Shown here: positions 1-6,820 of the stretch, piece after piece | Layout of the letters: each line of letters starts with the position of its first letter | Numbering within the stretch: the stretch's first letter is position 1 | From: Thiolapillus brandeum | Lineage (GTDB): Bacteria; Pseudomonadota; Gammaproteobacteria; Chromatiales; Chromatiaceae | DNA: 8,086 nucleotides | Assembly (NCBI GenBank): GCA_011051425.1 | Contig: DRLF01000265.1 | Coordinates: 1 to 8,086, forward strand | Direction of reading: 5' to 3' | Program-made: the position numbers and the translations under genes | Notes under the pieces: generated by a model | The model's database searches: none | Told to the model about the DNA's origin: nothing | What the model saw: the letters and a program-made list of their open reading frames with translations, nothing else

Positions 1-2
1 CA

Positions 3-74
3 GTGGCCCGACTGGATGATGATAGTCACGATCTGGTCACGCTGGAGAAACAGGAGGAAGAGAAAACGGCGTAA
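3..74 (+). CDS. C-terminal end of an unidentified gene (5' end outside window)
   Basis: This frame enters from the left edge and gives 23 codons ending in TAA. The tail is acidic and polar (it begins VARLDDDSHDLV and ends QEEEKTA), which suits a hydrophilic C-terminus. The alternative plus frame that stays open runs on into the antisense of the tRNA gene and is very basic, and the minus strand hits stops, so this is the most plausible reading. Too little is present to name a family. It ends 13 bp before the convergent tRNA gene, with no hairpin terminator between them. Confidence 0.4.
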   Translation: MARLDDDSHDLVTLEKQEEEKTA

Positions 75-87
75 GTCATTGAAAAAT

Positions 88-164
88 TGGCGCCCTCGAG
101 ACGATTCGAACGTCCGACCTGCCGCTTAGGAGGCGGCTGCTCTATCCTGCTGAGCTACGAGGGC
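88..164 (-). tRNA. tRNA-Arg (anticodon CCU), CCA encoded
   Basis: The minus strand folds into a full cloverleaf. The 7-bp acceptor stem pairs GCCCTCG with CGAGGGC, the D stem pairs GCTC with GAGC, and the anticodon stem pairs GCCGC with GCGGC. The 7-base anticodon loop is CTCCTAA, and the T loop TTCGAAT sits on a 5-bp stem with one G-U pair. The anticodon CCU (plus-strand bases 128-130, agg) reads the arginine codon AGG. The discriminator base is G and the 3' CCA is encoded at 88-90. Total length is 77 nt, normal for a class I tRNA. A T-run follows the CCA on the minus strand without a hairpin of its own. Confidence 0.96.
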
Positions 165-179
165 AGTGAGTGGGTGCGG

Positions 180-185
180 ATTATA
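180..185 (-). promoter_or_regulatory. -10 box of the tRNA-Arg promoter
   Basis: On the minus strand the perfect sigma-70 hexamer TATAAT lies 15 bp upstream of the mature tRNA 5' end. The stretch between it and the likely start is GC-rich (CCGCACCC), like the discriminator of stringently controlled stable-RNA promoters. No good -35 hexamer is seen at 16-18 bp; the best candidate region is TGCAAT. The -10 box is clear and the rest is inferred. Confidence 0.65.
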
Positions 186-280
186 CCCCGGAAATTTCAT
201 GAATTGCACCTGCCCTCGCTCATCCTGCTTGGTGCTGCATCCTGCCTGTGTGATGAATTCCCGGGATAGCAAAAGCCGGC

Positions 281-1090
281 TCAGCGTTTCAGGATCAGTT
301 CTACCACTGCCTTGCTACCGAAGTAGGCCAGGGCGAGGACGATGAAGCCTGTCAATGCCCAGCGTATGGCGGTACGGCCCCGCCAGCCGAAGCGGTAGCG
401 TCCCCACAGCAGCACGGCAAAAGCCAGCCAGGCAAGGATGGACAGCAGGGTCTTGTGCACCAGGTGCTGGGCGAACATGTCGTCGAGGAAGACGAACCCG
501 CTGGCCAGCGCCAGCGTCAGCAGGATGAAGCCGATGGTGATCATCTCGAACATCAGGCCTTCCATGGTCTGCAGAGGTGGCAGGGCGCGGATGAAGCCGC
601 CGGGATGATGCTTGCGCAGGTGGCGGTCCTGAATGGCCAGCAACACGGCCTGCACGGCCGCCATGGCAAGTACGCTGTAAGCCAGGATGGAACTGATCAC
701 ATGGGCGCGCAGTTCCCAGTTGGTGTCTGGTGGGAGCAGGCGCACGCCGGGAAAGAAATAGTCCAGCAGCAGGGTGCAGGCGGCGATGGGCAGCAGCACC
801 ACGCCCAGGGATTCGATGGGCTTGCTCAGAGCGGCCAGCAGATAGAGCAGGGCGATGACCCAGGCGGCGAAGGAGACCGCATTGAAGAAGCTGAAGTTAA
901 CGCCCTGCATGGTGTGCAGGGACAGGTACAGCAGATAGCCGTGCAGCAGCAGTGCCGAAAAACCCAGTACCAATCCCGTGGTTTTGGGCGGGCGACCGGC
1001 CTTTTCCGTCTTCAGCAGGCGCAGGGTGAACACGGCGCCGCTGAGAATATACAGGATGACGGCGGCAATCATGATGAGGGTGTTTTCCAT
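281..1090 (-). CDS. ypjD: YpjD-type inner-membrane protein, cytochrome c assembly (CcsA/HemX-like) family
   Basis: This is an integral membrane protein of 269 residues from the preferred start (MENTLIM); E. coli YpjD is about the same length. About eight hydrophobic segments are visible, near residues 4-24, 38-59, 70-88, 95-112, 131-153, 184-202, 213-230 and 243-263. Blocks recalled from YpjD are present: LPPLQTMEGLMF (170-181), LLWGRYRFGWRGR (227-239) and LALAYFGSK (252-260). Two histidines in membrane-border positions, H130 (ELRAHV) and H212 (LVHKTLLS), match the conserved histidines of the CcsA/HemX-like family; a WWD haem-handling loop is not evident. In some bacteria this family is linked to metal or magnesium transport control, so the exact role is uncertain. 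An in-frame upstream ATG at 1108 would add six residues, and neither start has a strong ribosome site. The gene is divergent from ffh, as in E. coli. Confidence 0.92.
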   Translation of the reverse strand: MENTLIMIAAVILYILSGAVFTLRLLKTEKAGRPPKTTGLVLGFSALLLHGYLLYLSLHTMQGVNFSFFNAVSFAAWVIALLYLLAALSKPIESLGVVLLPIAACTLLLDYFFPGVRLLPPDTNWELRAHVISSILAYSVLAMAAVQAVLLAIQDRHLRKHHPGGFIRALPPLQTMEGLMFEMITIGFILLTLALASGFVFLDDMFAQHLVHKTLLSILAWLAFAVLLWGRYRFGWRGRTAIRWALTGFIVLALAYFGSKAVVELILKR

Positions 1091-1142
1091 GGGGTGAAAT
1101 GATGGCATATCACGTCACATACCGAAAGTCCCGCATACCCGA

Positions 1143-1148
1143 TATAAT
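1143..1148 (+). promoter_or_regulatory. -10 box of the likely ffh promoter
   Basis: A consensus TATAAT lies 35 bp upstream of the ffh start codon, in the gap between the divergent ypjD and ffh genes. No convincing -35 hexamer is present at 16-18 bp (TACCGA at 17 bp is weak), and there is no extended -10 TG. The predicted leader would be about 28 nt. The ypjD promoter on the other strand must overlap this short gap, but I see no clear hexamers for it. Confidence 0.5.
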
Positions 1149-1183
1149 CAGCGGTATCACTGAAAACACCGGGCTGAAATACC

Positions 1184-2581
1184 ATGTTTGACAATCTTTC
1201 CGACCGCCTCGGTAAAGTCGTCCAGAATCTGCGCGGGCAGGGACGCATCACCGAGGACAATATCAAGGACACCATGCGGGAAGTGCGCATGGCGCTGCTG
1301 GAGGCGGATGTCGCCCTGCCGGTGGTCAAGGAATTTGTCGACGACGTGCGGCAGAAGGCCCTGGGCGAGGAGGTGCTGAAGAGCCTCACGCCGGGACAGG
1401 CGCTGGTCAAGATCGTCAATGACGAGCTCACTCATGTCATGGGCGAGGCCAACGAGGCGCTGGATCTTCGTGCCCAGCCGCCGGCAGTCATTCTCATGGC
1501 AGGCCTGCAGGGCTCGGGAAAGACCACCAGCACCGCCAAGCTGGCACGTTTTCTCAAGGAACGGGAAAACAAGAAGGTCATGGTGGTCAGTACCGATGTG
1601 TACCGTCCTGCGGCCATCGATCAGCTGCAGACACTGGCCGGTGAGGTAGGGGCGGAATTCTTTCCCAGCGATCCGAAGCAGAAGCCGGTGTCCATTGCCA
1701 AGGCGGCGCTGAAAGCGGCGAAGAAAGCCTTTGCCGATGTGCTTATCGTCGATACCGCGGGCCGTTTGCATATTGATGAAGACATGATGTCCGAGATCAA
1801 GGATATCCACAAGGCGGTTGGCCCGGTGGAAACCCTGTTCGTGGTGGATTCCATGACCGGTCAGGATGCCGCCAATACGGCCAGGGCATTCAACGAGGCG
1901 CTGCCGCTTACGGGGGTGATCCTGACCAAGGCCGATGGCGATGCCAGAGGCGGTGCGGCGCTTTCCATCCGCAAGATCACCGGCAAGCCCATCAAGTTTC
2001 TGGGTGTCGGAGAGAAGACCACCGGTCTGGAGGCCTTTCACCCCGAGCGCGTTGCCTCGCGCATCCTCGGCATGGGTGATGTTGTCTCGCTCGTGGAGGA
2101 GATCGGCCAGAAAGTCGACCAGGAAAAAGCCGCCAAACTGGCGAAGAAGATTCACAAGGGGCAAGGCTTCACCCTCTCCGATTTCAAGGAACAGATGGAG
2201 CAGATGGCCAACATGGGCGGCGTTATGGGCATGATGGACAAGCTCCCCGGCATGGGTCAGGTGCCCGATGCTGTCAAGGCCCAGGCCGGCGACAAGGAGA
2301 TCAAGAAGCTCATCGCCATCATCAACTCCATGACCCCGAAGGAGCGCGAATTCCCGAATATCATCAAAGGCGCCCGCAAACGCCGTATCGCCAGGGGCTC
2401 GGGCACCCAGGTGCAGGATATCAACCGCATGATGAAGCAGTTTCTGCAGATGCAGAAAATGATGAAAAAAATGAAAGGCGGTGGCATGGCCAAGATGATG
2501 CGCGGTATGAAAGGCAAGCTTCCCGGTGGTGGAATGCCGGGAGGCGGTATGCCGCCGGGCGGGGGCGGTTTTCCTTTCTGA
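1184..2581 (+). CDS. ffh: Signal recognition particle protein Ffh (SRP54 GTPase)
   Basis: Ffh binds 4.5S RNA and the signal sequences of nascent membrane proteins, and delivers ribosomes to the FtsY receptor at the inner membrane through paired GTP hydrolysis. The 465-residue protein is full length. The N domain spans about 1-90. The G domain carries the P-loop GLQGSGKTT (107-115), DVYRPAA (138-144), DTAGR (190-194) and TKADGDARGG (248-257). The methionine-rich M domain begins near 325 and holds the RNA-binding segment RKRRIARGSGTQVQDIN (398-414) and a met/lys-rich helix (416-442). The tail is Gly/Pro/Met-rich and ends GGGGFPF. The start ATG has only a weak GGG upstream, but the N-terminus MFDNLSDRL is typical of the family. 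The downstream neighbour is not rpsP, the usual gammaproteobacterial arrangement. Confidence 0.98.
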   Translation: MFDNLSDRLGKVVQNLRGQGRITEDNIKDTMREVRMALLEADVALPVVKEFVDDVRQKALGEEVLKSLTPGQALVKIVNDELTHVMGEANEALDLRAQPPAVILMAGLQGSGKTTSTAKLARFLKERENKKVMVVSTDVYRPAAIDQLQTLAGEVGAEFFPSDPKQKPVSIAKAALKAAKKAFADVLIVDTAGRLHIDEDMMSEIKDIHKAVGPVETLFVVDSMTGQDAANTARAFNEALPLTGVILTKADGDARGGAALSIRKITGKPIKFLGVGEKTTGLEAFHPERVASRILGMGDVVSLVEEIGQKVDQEKAAKLAKKIHKGQGFTLSDFKEQMEQMANMGGVMGMMDKLPGMGQVPDAVKAQAGDKEIKKLIAIINSMTPKEREFPNIIKGARKRRIARGSGTQVQDINRMMKQFLQMQKMMKKMKGGGMAKMMRGMKGKLPGGGMPGGGMPPGGGGFPF

Positions 2582-2597
2582 GAAGGGCGTTTTTCCG

Positions 2598-2618
2598 CTG
2601 GGAAGACACCTGTCCCAG
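2598..2618 (+). other. Short inverted repeat after ffh
   Basis: CTGGGA at 2598-2603 and TCCCAG at 2613-2618 form a perfect 6-bp stem around a 9-nt loop that itself contains GACA-cc-TGTC. There is no T-run on the 3' side, and the TTTTT tract lies before the hairpin, so it does not look like a normal intrinsic terminator for ffh. It may be a weak attenuator or mRNA-end stabiliser, or chance. The rest of the 121-bp gap to the next gene (2582-2702) shows no other clear element. Confidence 0.25.
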
Positions 2619-2686
2619 GTCAAATCCCGGCAAATTCCGTAAACCGTACTATGCTTTACAGACATCCCCTGTATATCCCGAGAGGT

Positions 2687-2694
2687 GGAGGAGG
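2687..2694 (+). promoter_or_regulatory. Strong ribosome binding site selecting the GTG start of the CBS gene
   Basis: The purine tract GGAGGAGG ends 8 bp before the GTG at 2703. This favours that GTG over the in-frame GTG at 2685, which would lie on top of the tract. It also argues against the ATG at 2696, which is out of frame and opens only a 10-codon frame. Confidence 0.7.
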
Positions 2695-2702
2695 CATGTC
2701 CA

Positions 2703-3134
2703 GTGAAGACAGTAAGAGAGATACTTGACCAGAAAGGACGCGATGTTCACACCATCGATGCGTCAGAAACGGTGCTGCAGGCAATCAGGATGCTGGCAGA
2801 CAAAGGCATAGGCGCGCTGGTCGTGCAGAATGACGGTAAGACGGTCGGGCTGTTTTCAGAGCGTGACTATACCTGTAAGGTGGTGCTTACGGGAAAACGC
2901 TCGGAAAGCACGCCGGTCGGAGACATCATGAGCCAGAAACTGCTGGTGGTTCATCCGGATACGTCCATCCAGGACTGTATGGTGCTGATGACCGAAAGGC
3001 GGGTCCGCCATTTGCCCGTCGTGGAAAACGACCGGCTGGTGGGGCTGGTGTCCATTGGTGATATCGTCAAGGACATCATCACCGAGCAGCAGGTGGTGAT
3101 CGAGCAGCTGGAGCAGTACGTCTATTATTCCTGA
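2703..3134 (+). CDS. Two-CBS-domain protein, likely adenine-nucleotide sensor
   Basis: This small soluble protein of 143 residues (starting MKTVREILDQKG from GTG) consists almost entirely of a Bateman pair. CBS1 covers about 8-65 with GLFSERD (49-55); CBS2 covers about 74-130 with GLVSIGD (114-120). The G-x-x-S-x-x-D motifs are the ribose/phosphate-contacting signature of CBS domains that bind AMP, ATP or related ligands. The region VRHLPVV (101-107) and the C-terminal QLEQYV are typical of stand-alone bacterial CBS-pair proteins. No catalytic domain is attached, so it probably acts as a ligand-sensing partner; its target is unknown. It lies 26 bp upstream of the patatin gene on the same strand, with a tiny GGCC-ttt-GGCC repeat between them and no terminator, so cotranscription is plausible. 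Such proteins also occur as lone housekeeping genes, so a link to the downstream module is an inference. Confidence 0.9.
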   Translation: MKTVREILDQKGRDVHTIDASETVLQAIRMLADKGIGALVVQNDGKTVGLFSERDYTCKVVLTGKRSESTPVGDIMSQKLLVVHPDTSIQDCMVLMTERRVRHLPVVENDRLVGLVSIGDIVKDIITEQQVVIEQLEQYVYYS

Positions 3135-3160
3135 GCGGCCTTTGGCCAGGGAGAAAGGAA

Positions 3161-4282
3161 ATGTTGGGACTCGCTTTGTCCGGTGGCGGCTTCAGGGCCA
3201 CACTGTTTCACATCGGTTCCTTGCAGCGTATCAACGAAGCCGGTCTGCTGGGCCGGATCGACGAATTCACCAGCGTATCCGGCGGTTCCATCATCGCCGC
3301 CCAGCTTGGGCTGCGCTGGCCGGAACTGGTATTCGGCGCTGACGGTATCGCAAAAAATATCCACGAACTGATCGTCGAACCGTTGCGGCTGTTCTGCGGG
3401 CGCACCATCGATGTGGGTGTCATCCTCGGGGGCATCATCAGCCCTTTCAGGCATCCCAGTGATCTGCTGATCGGCAACCACCGGAAGTATTTGTACGGCA
3501 ACAGCACGCTGCAGGATCTGCCGGCCCGAACCGGCGGCCCGCGTTTTACCCTCTATGCCACCAGCCTGCAGACTGGTGCGAGTGTCGTGTTCAGTCACGA
3601 ATACCTCAGTGAGTATCATCTGGGCAGGCTGCCGGACCCCGATATTCCCCTGGCTGTGGCAGTGGCGGCTTCCAGCGCCTTTCCCCCGCCGTTGTGCCCG
3701 GTGAAGCTCCGGGTCGACCCCGATGCCTGGTCCAGGGGAAATATCTCGGATCTGCACGGCGACAGCTACCTGAGGGAAAATCTGTGGCTTGCCGATGGGG
3801 GCATATACGACAACCTGGGTCTGGAACGCCTGAACCGCCTGTGTGACAGGATCCTGGTCAGCGATGCTGGCGCGCCTTTCAGCGTGGACAGAAAAGTCCG
3901 GCTGGCGCGCTTCAGCCAGCTTGCACGCACCAAGCGTACTCTGGATATCATGTCTGAACAGGTAAGGGCGTTACGCACCCGGGATCTCATCAGGCAGTTT
4001 GTCAGTGGAGAAAAAAGCGGTGCCTACTGGGGTATTGGTACGGTGATCAGTGATTTTCCGCTGGAGGAACGTGGACTCGTAGGTGCCCTGATGGCCGACA
4101 GCGAAGAGACGCGCCGGATTGCCGCCATGCGTACCCGCCTGAACCGCTTCAGCGCCGAAGAACAGGAAGCGCTGATCAACTGGGGCTATGCCCAGGCAGA
4201 CGCCGCGTTGCGGGCCAGATTCGACCCGTCCCTGGCTGCGCCTGAACGGCTCCCATACCCGGATGCGCAGGCCCATGGATGA
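3161..4282 (+). CDS. Patatin-like phospholipase
   Basis: This is a predicted lipid acyl hydrolase of 373 residues with a Ser-Asp dyad. The N-terminus opens with the oxyanion-hole motif LSGGGFRAT (6-14). The nucleophile elbow is TSVSGGSIIAA, with S40 the expected catalytic serine; the usual leading Gly of G-x-S-x-G is Ser here. The catalytic Asp is D212 in ADGGIYDNLGLE (211-222), the DGG-x-YDNLG form common in bacterial patatin proteins. There is no signal peptide and no obvious membrane helix, so it probably acts from the cytoplasm on the inner membrane. The C-terminal 150 residues are polar, mostly helical and of no family I recognise. The start ATG has purine-rich GGGAGAAAGGAA just upstream. 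The 3' end overlaps the caspase gene by 8 bp. Patatin phospholipases serve as membrane-damaging effectors in some antiphage systems, but no CD-NTase partner is seen here. Confidence 0.92.
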   Translation: MLGLALSGGGFRATLFHIGSLQRINEAGLLGRIDEFTSVSGGSIIAAQLGLRWPELVFGADGIAKNIHELIVEPLRLFCGRTIDVGVILGGIISPFRHPSDLLIGNHRKYLYGNSTLQDLPARTGGPRFTLYATSLQTGASVVFSHEYLSEYHLGRLPDPDIPLAVAVAASSAFPPPLCPVKLRVDPDAWSRGNISDLHGDSYLRENLWLADGGIYDNLGLERLNRLCDRILVSDAGAPFSVDRKVRLARFSQLARTKRTLDIMSEQVRALRTRDLIRQFVSGEKSGAYWGIGTVISDFPLEERGLVGALMADSEETRRIAAMRTRLNRFSAEEQEALINWGYAQADAALRARFDPSLAAPERLPYPDAQAHG

Positions 4283-5435
4283 CTCTCTGGTCTTTTGCGA
4301 TCAGTCCCTGATCGACAGCGGTAAGCCGGCCACCCATGCCGTCGTGATCGGTGTTGGCGCCTACCCCCATCTCAACGGCGGTGATCCCGCTGCACTGACG
4401 GATTTGCACGGTGGGCTGGGGCAGCTTTCCTCGCCCCCGGTATCCGCCCGAACCATCACGGACTGGCTGCTCGACAGTTTCAACAATCCCGACAAGCCAC
4501 TGGCGAGTGTATCCCTGCTGGTTTCTGAAGAGGAAGGCGGGCAGGTTTACCACCATGACAGCCTGCAACAGCCGTTCTCGGCGCCCGCGGCCACTTTCGG
4601 CAATGTGAAGCAGGCGGTCAGAAACTGGAAAAAGCGGGGTGATGTGAATGAAGAGAACCTGATGCTGTTTTTCTTCTGTGGACATGGTGTGGCGCGAGGG
4701 CTGGACGGTTTGACCCTGTTGCTGTCCGACTACGGGGAGTCCGAGGCAATGCCCATGGAGGGCGCGCTGGACTTTGCGGCGCTGCACCGCGGCATGTCCC
4801 AGTGCGCCGCTTCCAGCCAGTGCTATTTTGTCGATGCCTGCCGGGCAGTGTCCGATATCGCCGCCCGAACCACGGCGACGGGTCAGACGATTATTCAGGA
4901 CAGCATCGACCGCCCCTGGAGTTCGGACTGGAAGTTTTCCATCTTCTATTCCACGCTGGCGGGAGAACGCGCCTACGGGCGGAAGAACCGGCCCAGTATC
5001 TATACCGAAGAGCTGATCCGGGGGCTGAACGGCACGGGCAGCAACAACCGCAGCGCAGACGGCAGCTGGTGGGTGTACACAGGTGATCTGAGTATTGCAC
5101 TGCATCATGGCCTTTCCCGGCACGGAAAGAAGATCAAGTCTCCCATGTCGGCCCAGGTGCACTTCCGGTTCCACAAGCTGTTGAAAGAGCCCATCGTGCC
5201 GGTAGTGGTGTCCTGCAGTGTCGATGCCGATACGGACCAGGCCGAGTTTGTCTGCCTGCACGGGGAAACGACTGTGGACAGCCGTACTCCACAGCCGGAC
5301 AAGTGGAAAATCGAGATTCCGCATGGCAACTACGATTTCGTAGCGAAAGTCGACAGCCGCAAGGGGGAGCGCAAGGATGAAACCGTGTTGCCACCCTATC
5401 GTGATATCGAAATCGAACTGGAGGCGGGCACATGA
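4275..5435 (+). CDS. Caspase-like (peptidase C14 / metacaspase-type) cysteine protease with beta-rich C-terminal tail
   Basis: The caspase-fold domain covers about 20-290 of 386 residues. It begins with the first strand HAVVIGVGAYPHL (21-33). The catalytic histidine is H137 in FFFCGHGVARG (132-142) and the catalytic cysteine is C189 in YFVDACRAV (184-192), the classic H-G...D-A-C-R arrangement of clan CD proteases. Residues about 305-386 are beta-strand-rich and end with a G-x-Y pattern (IPHGNYDFVAKV, 348-359), resembling a carboxypeptidase-regulatory or PEGA-like fold; this last point is inference. There is no signal peptide, so it is probably cytoplasmic. The start chosen is ATG 4275, overlapping the patatin stop by 8 bp; an in-frame ATG at 4263 is an alternative, and neither has a strong ribosome site, which fits translational coupling. 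Substrates are unknown; the neighbouring lipase and the next protein are candidates. Confidence 0.9.
   Translation: MDDSLVFCDQSLIDSGKPATHAVVIGVGAYPHLNGGDPAALTDLHGGLGQLSSPPVSARTITDWLLDSFNNPDKPLASVSLLVSEEEGGQVYHHDSLQQPFSAPAATFGNVKQAVRNWKKRGDVNEENLMLFFFCGHGVARGLDGLTLLLSDYGESEAMPMEGALDFAALHRGMSQCAASSQCYFVDACRAVSDIAARTTATGQTIIQDSIDRPWSSDWKFSIFYSTLAGERAYGRKNRPSIYTEELIRGLNGTGSNNRSADGSWWVYTGDLSIALHHGLSRHGKKIKSPMSAQVHFRFHKLLKEPIVPVVVSCSVDADTDQAEFVCLHGETTVDSRTPQPDKWKIEIPHGNYDFVAKVDSRKGERKDETVLPPYRDIEIELEAGT
5420..5424 (+). promoter_or_regulatory. Ribosome binding site for the 462-residue protein
   Basis: GGAGG lies inside the last codons of the caspase gene, 7 bp before the ATG at 5432. That ATG overlaps the caspase stop in an ATGA junction, so the site decides the start and points to coupled translation. 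Confidence 0.7.
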
Positions 5436-6820
5436 GCATCCATGTAGCAGCCAGAGCACTTCTGTACGAGCGTCAGGCCAGGAAGGGGCTGATGGGCAGC
5501 GTATTCTTTCGCGGGGAAGAACAGCAGAACCGTTTCGTGGCGGATATTCGCGTACCTCTCGTTGATCATGCCAGTCAGTACACGGAAGAGACGTTGCAGG
5601 ACATTGCGCCCGGGGAATATCTCATCCAGCTGTCCCTGCCCAATGGTGGCGTGATTACGCAGAATTTCACCGTGCAGGCCGGTGAGGATACCCGGGTGAT
5701 CATCACGATTCCCCATGAAGGCCCACATGAATGGTCGAGCCTGCATGCCATGACAGGCAAGTTCGCACAGGAAGCCGTGGCTACCGGAGGCTACATGCGC
5801 CCCATGGCTGCCAGATCCCAAAGCTATGCCCAGCTGAGTGCAGATCCCGAATTCGGCTATGCCCTTTCCTGGCTGGCGCCTGATCAGAACCCGGCCGACG
5901 GGATGCTTTCCGGTGATCAGGTGCTCCGGGAACTCGGCGAACTGATGGGCAGGGAGCCTGATGTGCGCAGTGCCACGGTGAAGCTGGGAACCGCAATACC
6001 CGTAGAGGAGCCTTCTCTCGAAGATGGCGACTTTGCCCTGTTCCGCTTCAAGCACGGGGGACTTCAGGCAGGTGAAAGCACTGATGATGAGGACTTCTTC
6101 CTGGGGCCGGGCAGCAACATGGACCGCCGTTTTCTGCTTCAGCAGTCCGCCTTTGGTGCCCAGCTCATCAGCCTGCCCACGCCCTGGACGACGCCACAGG
6201 GACAGGAAGTGGTGGAGCTCCTGATAAAGAAACACAGCATTTTCGAAGAGCTGGATTATGCAATGACCATCGGTGATCCCATGATCAACACCCTGCTGGG
6301 CTATATCAACATGGGCGCGGTACACCTGGCCCAGCGCCTGCTGGACGTGGAGCAGGCGCAGCAGATGCTGTATGAAAAGATCTCCTATCCCCTGGCGGCC
6401 ACCATCGGTGGCTATGTGCTGGTGCTGGGGAGAAACACAGGGGAATACCGTTCGCAGGCCCATGTCTGGAAATCCTGGGTGGAGAACCTGGATCACTGGT
6501 TTGAATGGTTGCCAGATGGCGCCATCCTGAACGCATCCATGCAACTGATGGAAAAGCAGCCTGACCTGGAAAAAGCCCGTGATGCCCTGATGAGGGCTTT
6601 CTCCCGGGGGTTGCCCTATTTCACCTTTGGGCTGAAACAGCTGCTGGACGGGATGCGCTTCTTCGCCGGCAAAGGTGATGCCGAGGCACAGGGCTGTCTC
6701 GATGTGCTGAAGGTAATTGCTGCCGGTGTGGATTCCGGCTCGCCCTTTCTGACGGTCACCGTTGCCTCCTCCTGGGAGGAGAAGAAAAAGACACCAACCC
6801 TGGAGATGCGTTATGGCTGA
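5432..6820 (+). CDS. Uncharacterised protein of a caspase-lipase-MBL gene cluster
   Basis: I do not recognise a family in this 462-residue protein. Residues about 1-95 look beta-rich: VFFRGEEQQNRFVADIRVPL is followed by APGEYLIQLSLPNGGVITQ (59-77) and TRVIITIP (87-94), the shape of a small beta-sandwich ligand- or peptide-binding domain. Residues 130-260 are mixed, with an acidic patch GESTDDEDFF (214-223). From about 258 to 435 it is helical, with Trp-rich and conserved-looking stretches: VWKSWVENLDHWFEWLPDGA (345-364), then SRGLPYFTFGLKQLLDGMRF (391-410). This part may be a TPR-like or other helical-hairpin array. There is no signal peptide or membrane segment, and no nucleotide-binding or catalytic motif. 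The start is well supported by GGAGG 7 bp upstream. It overlaps the caspase gene by 4 bp (ATGA) and the MBL gene by 8 bp, so it is probably a scaffold, regulator or substrate of these enzymes (inference). Confidence 0.85.
   Translation: MSIHVAARALLYERQARKGLMGSVFFRGEEQQNRFVADIRVPLVDHASQYTEETLQDIAPGEYLIQLSLPNGGVITQNFTVQAGEDTRVIITIPHEGPHEWSSLHAMTGKFAQEAVATGGYMRPMAARSQSYAQLSADPEFGYALSWLAPDQNPADGMLSGDQVLRELGELMGREPDVRSATVKLGTAIPVEEPSLEDGDFALFRFKHGGLQAGESTDDEDFFLGPGSNMDRRFLLQQSAFGAQLISLPTPWTTPQGQEVVELLIKKHSIFEELDYAMTIGDPMINTLLGYINMGAVHLAQRLLDVEQAQQMLYEKISYPLAATIGGYVLVLGRNTGEYRSQAHVWKSWVENLDHWFEWLPDGAILNASMQLMEKQPDLEKARDALMRAFSRGLPYFTFGLKQLLDGMRFFAGKGDAEAQGCLDVLKVIAAGVDSGSPFLTVTVASSWEEKKKTPTLEMRYG

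Noticed and set aside
88..110. tRNA-Arg 3' end as an attachment site for the accessory genes
   Set aside because: The 3' end faces left, away from the module; conserved ypjD and ffh lie between, and no repeat of the tRNA end was seen elsewhere in the window.
87..269. Plus-strand open frame of 60 codons
   Set aside because: It is the antisense of the tRNA-Arg gene and its promoter; its peptide has no coding character.
260..283. GC-rich palindrome AGCCGGCT followed by TTTT after ypjD (minus strand) as a terminator
   Set aside because: The palindrome has no loop and cannot form a proper hairpin; the T-run is only four bases.
455..1102. Long plus-strand frame opposite ypjD
   Set aside because: It mirrors the membrane-protein gene; the product is dominated by Gln, Gly and His, as expected of an antisense shadow in GC-rich DNA.
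1157..2665. 502-codon minus-strand frame opposite ffh
   Set aside because: Ffh on the plus strand is unmistakable; the antisense product is His/Leu/Gly-rich and matches no family.
2655..2677. TTTACA and TATATC as a promoter for the CBS gene
   Set aside because: The two boxes are only 11 bp apart, too close for a sigma-70 promoter, and no other -10 box is well placed.
4176..5459. Long minus-strand frame opposite the caspase gene
   Set aside because: The plus-strand frame carries the catalytic His and Cys motifs; the antisense is a GC-skew shadow.
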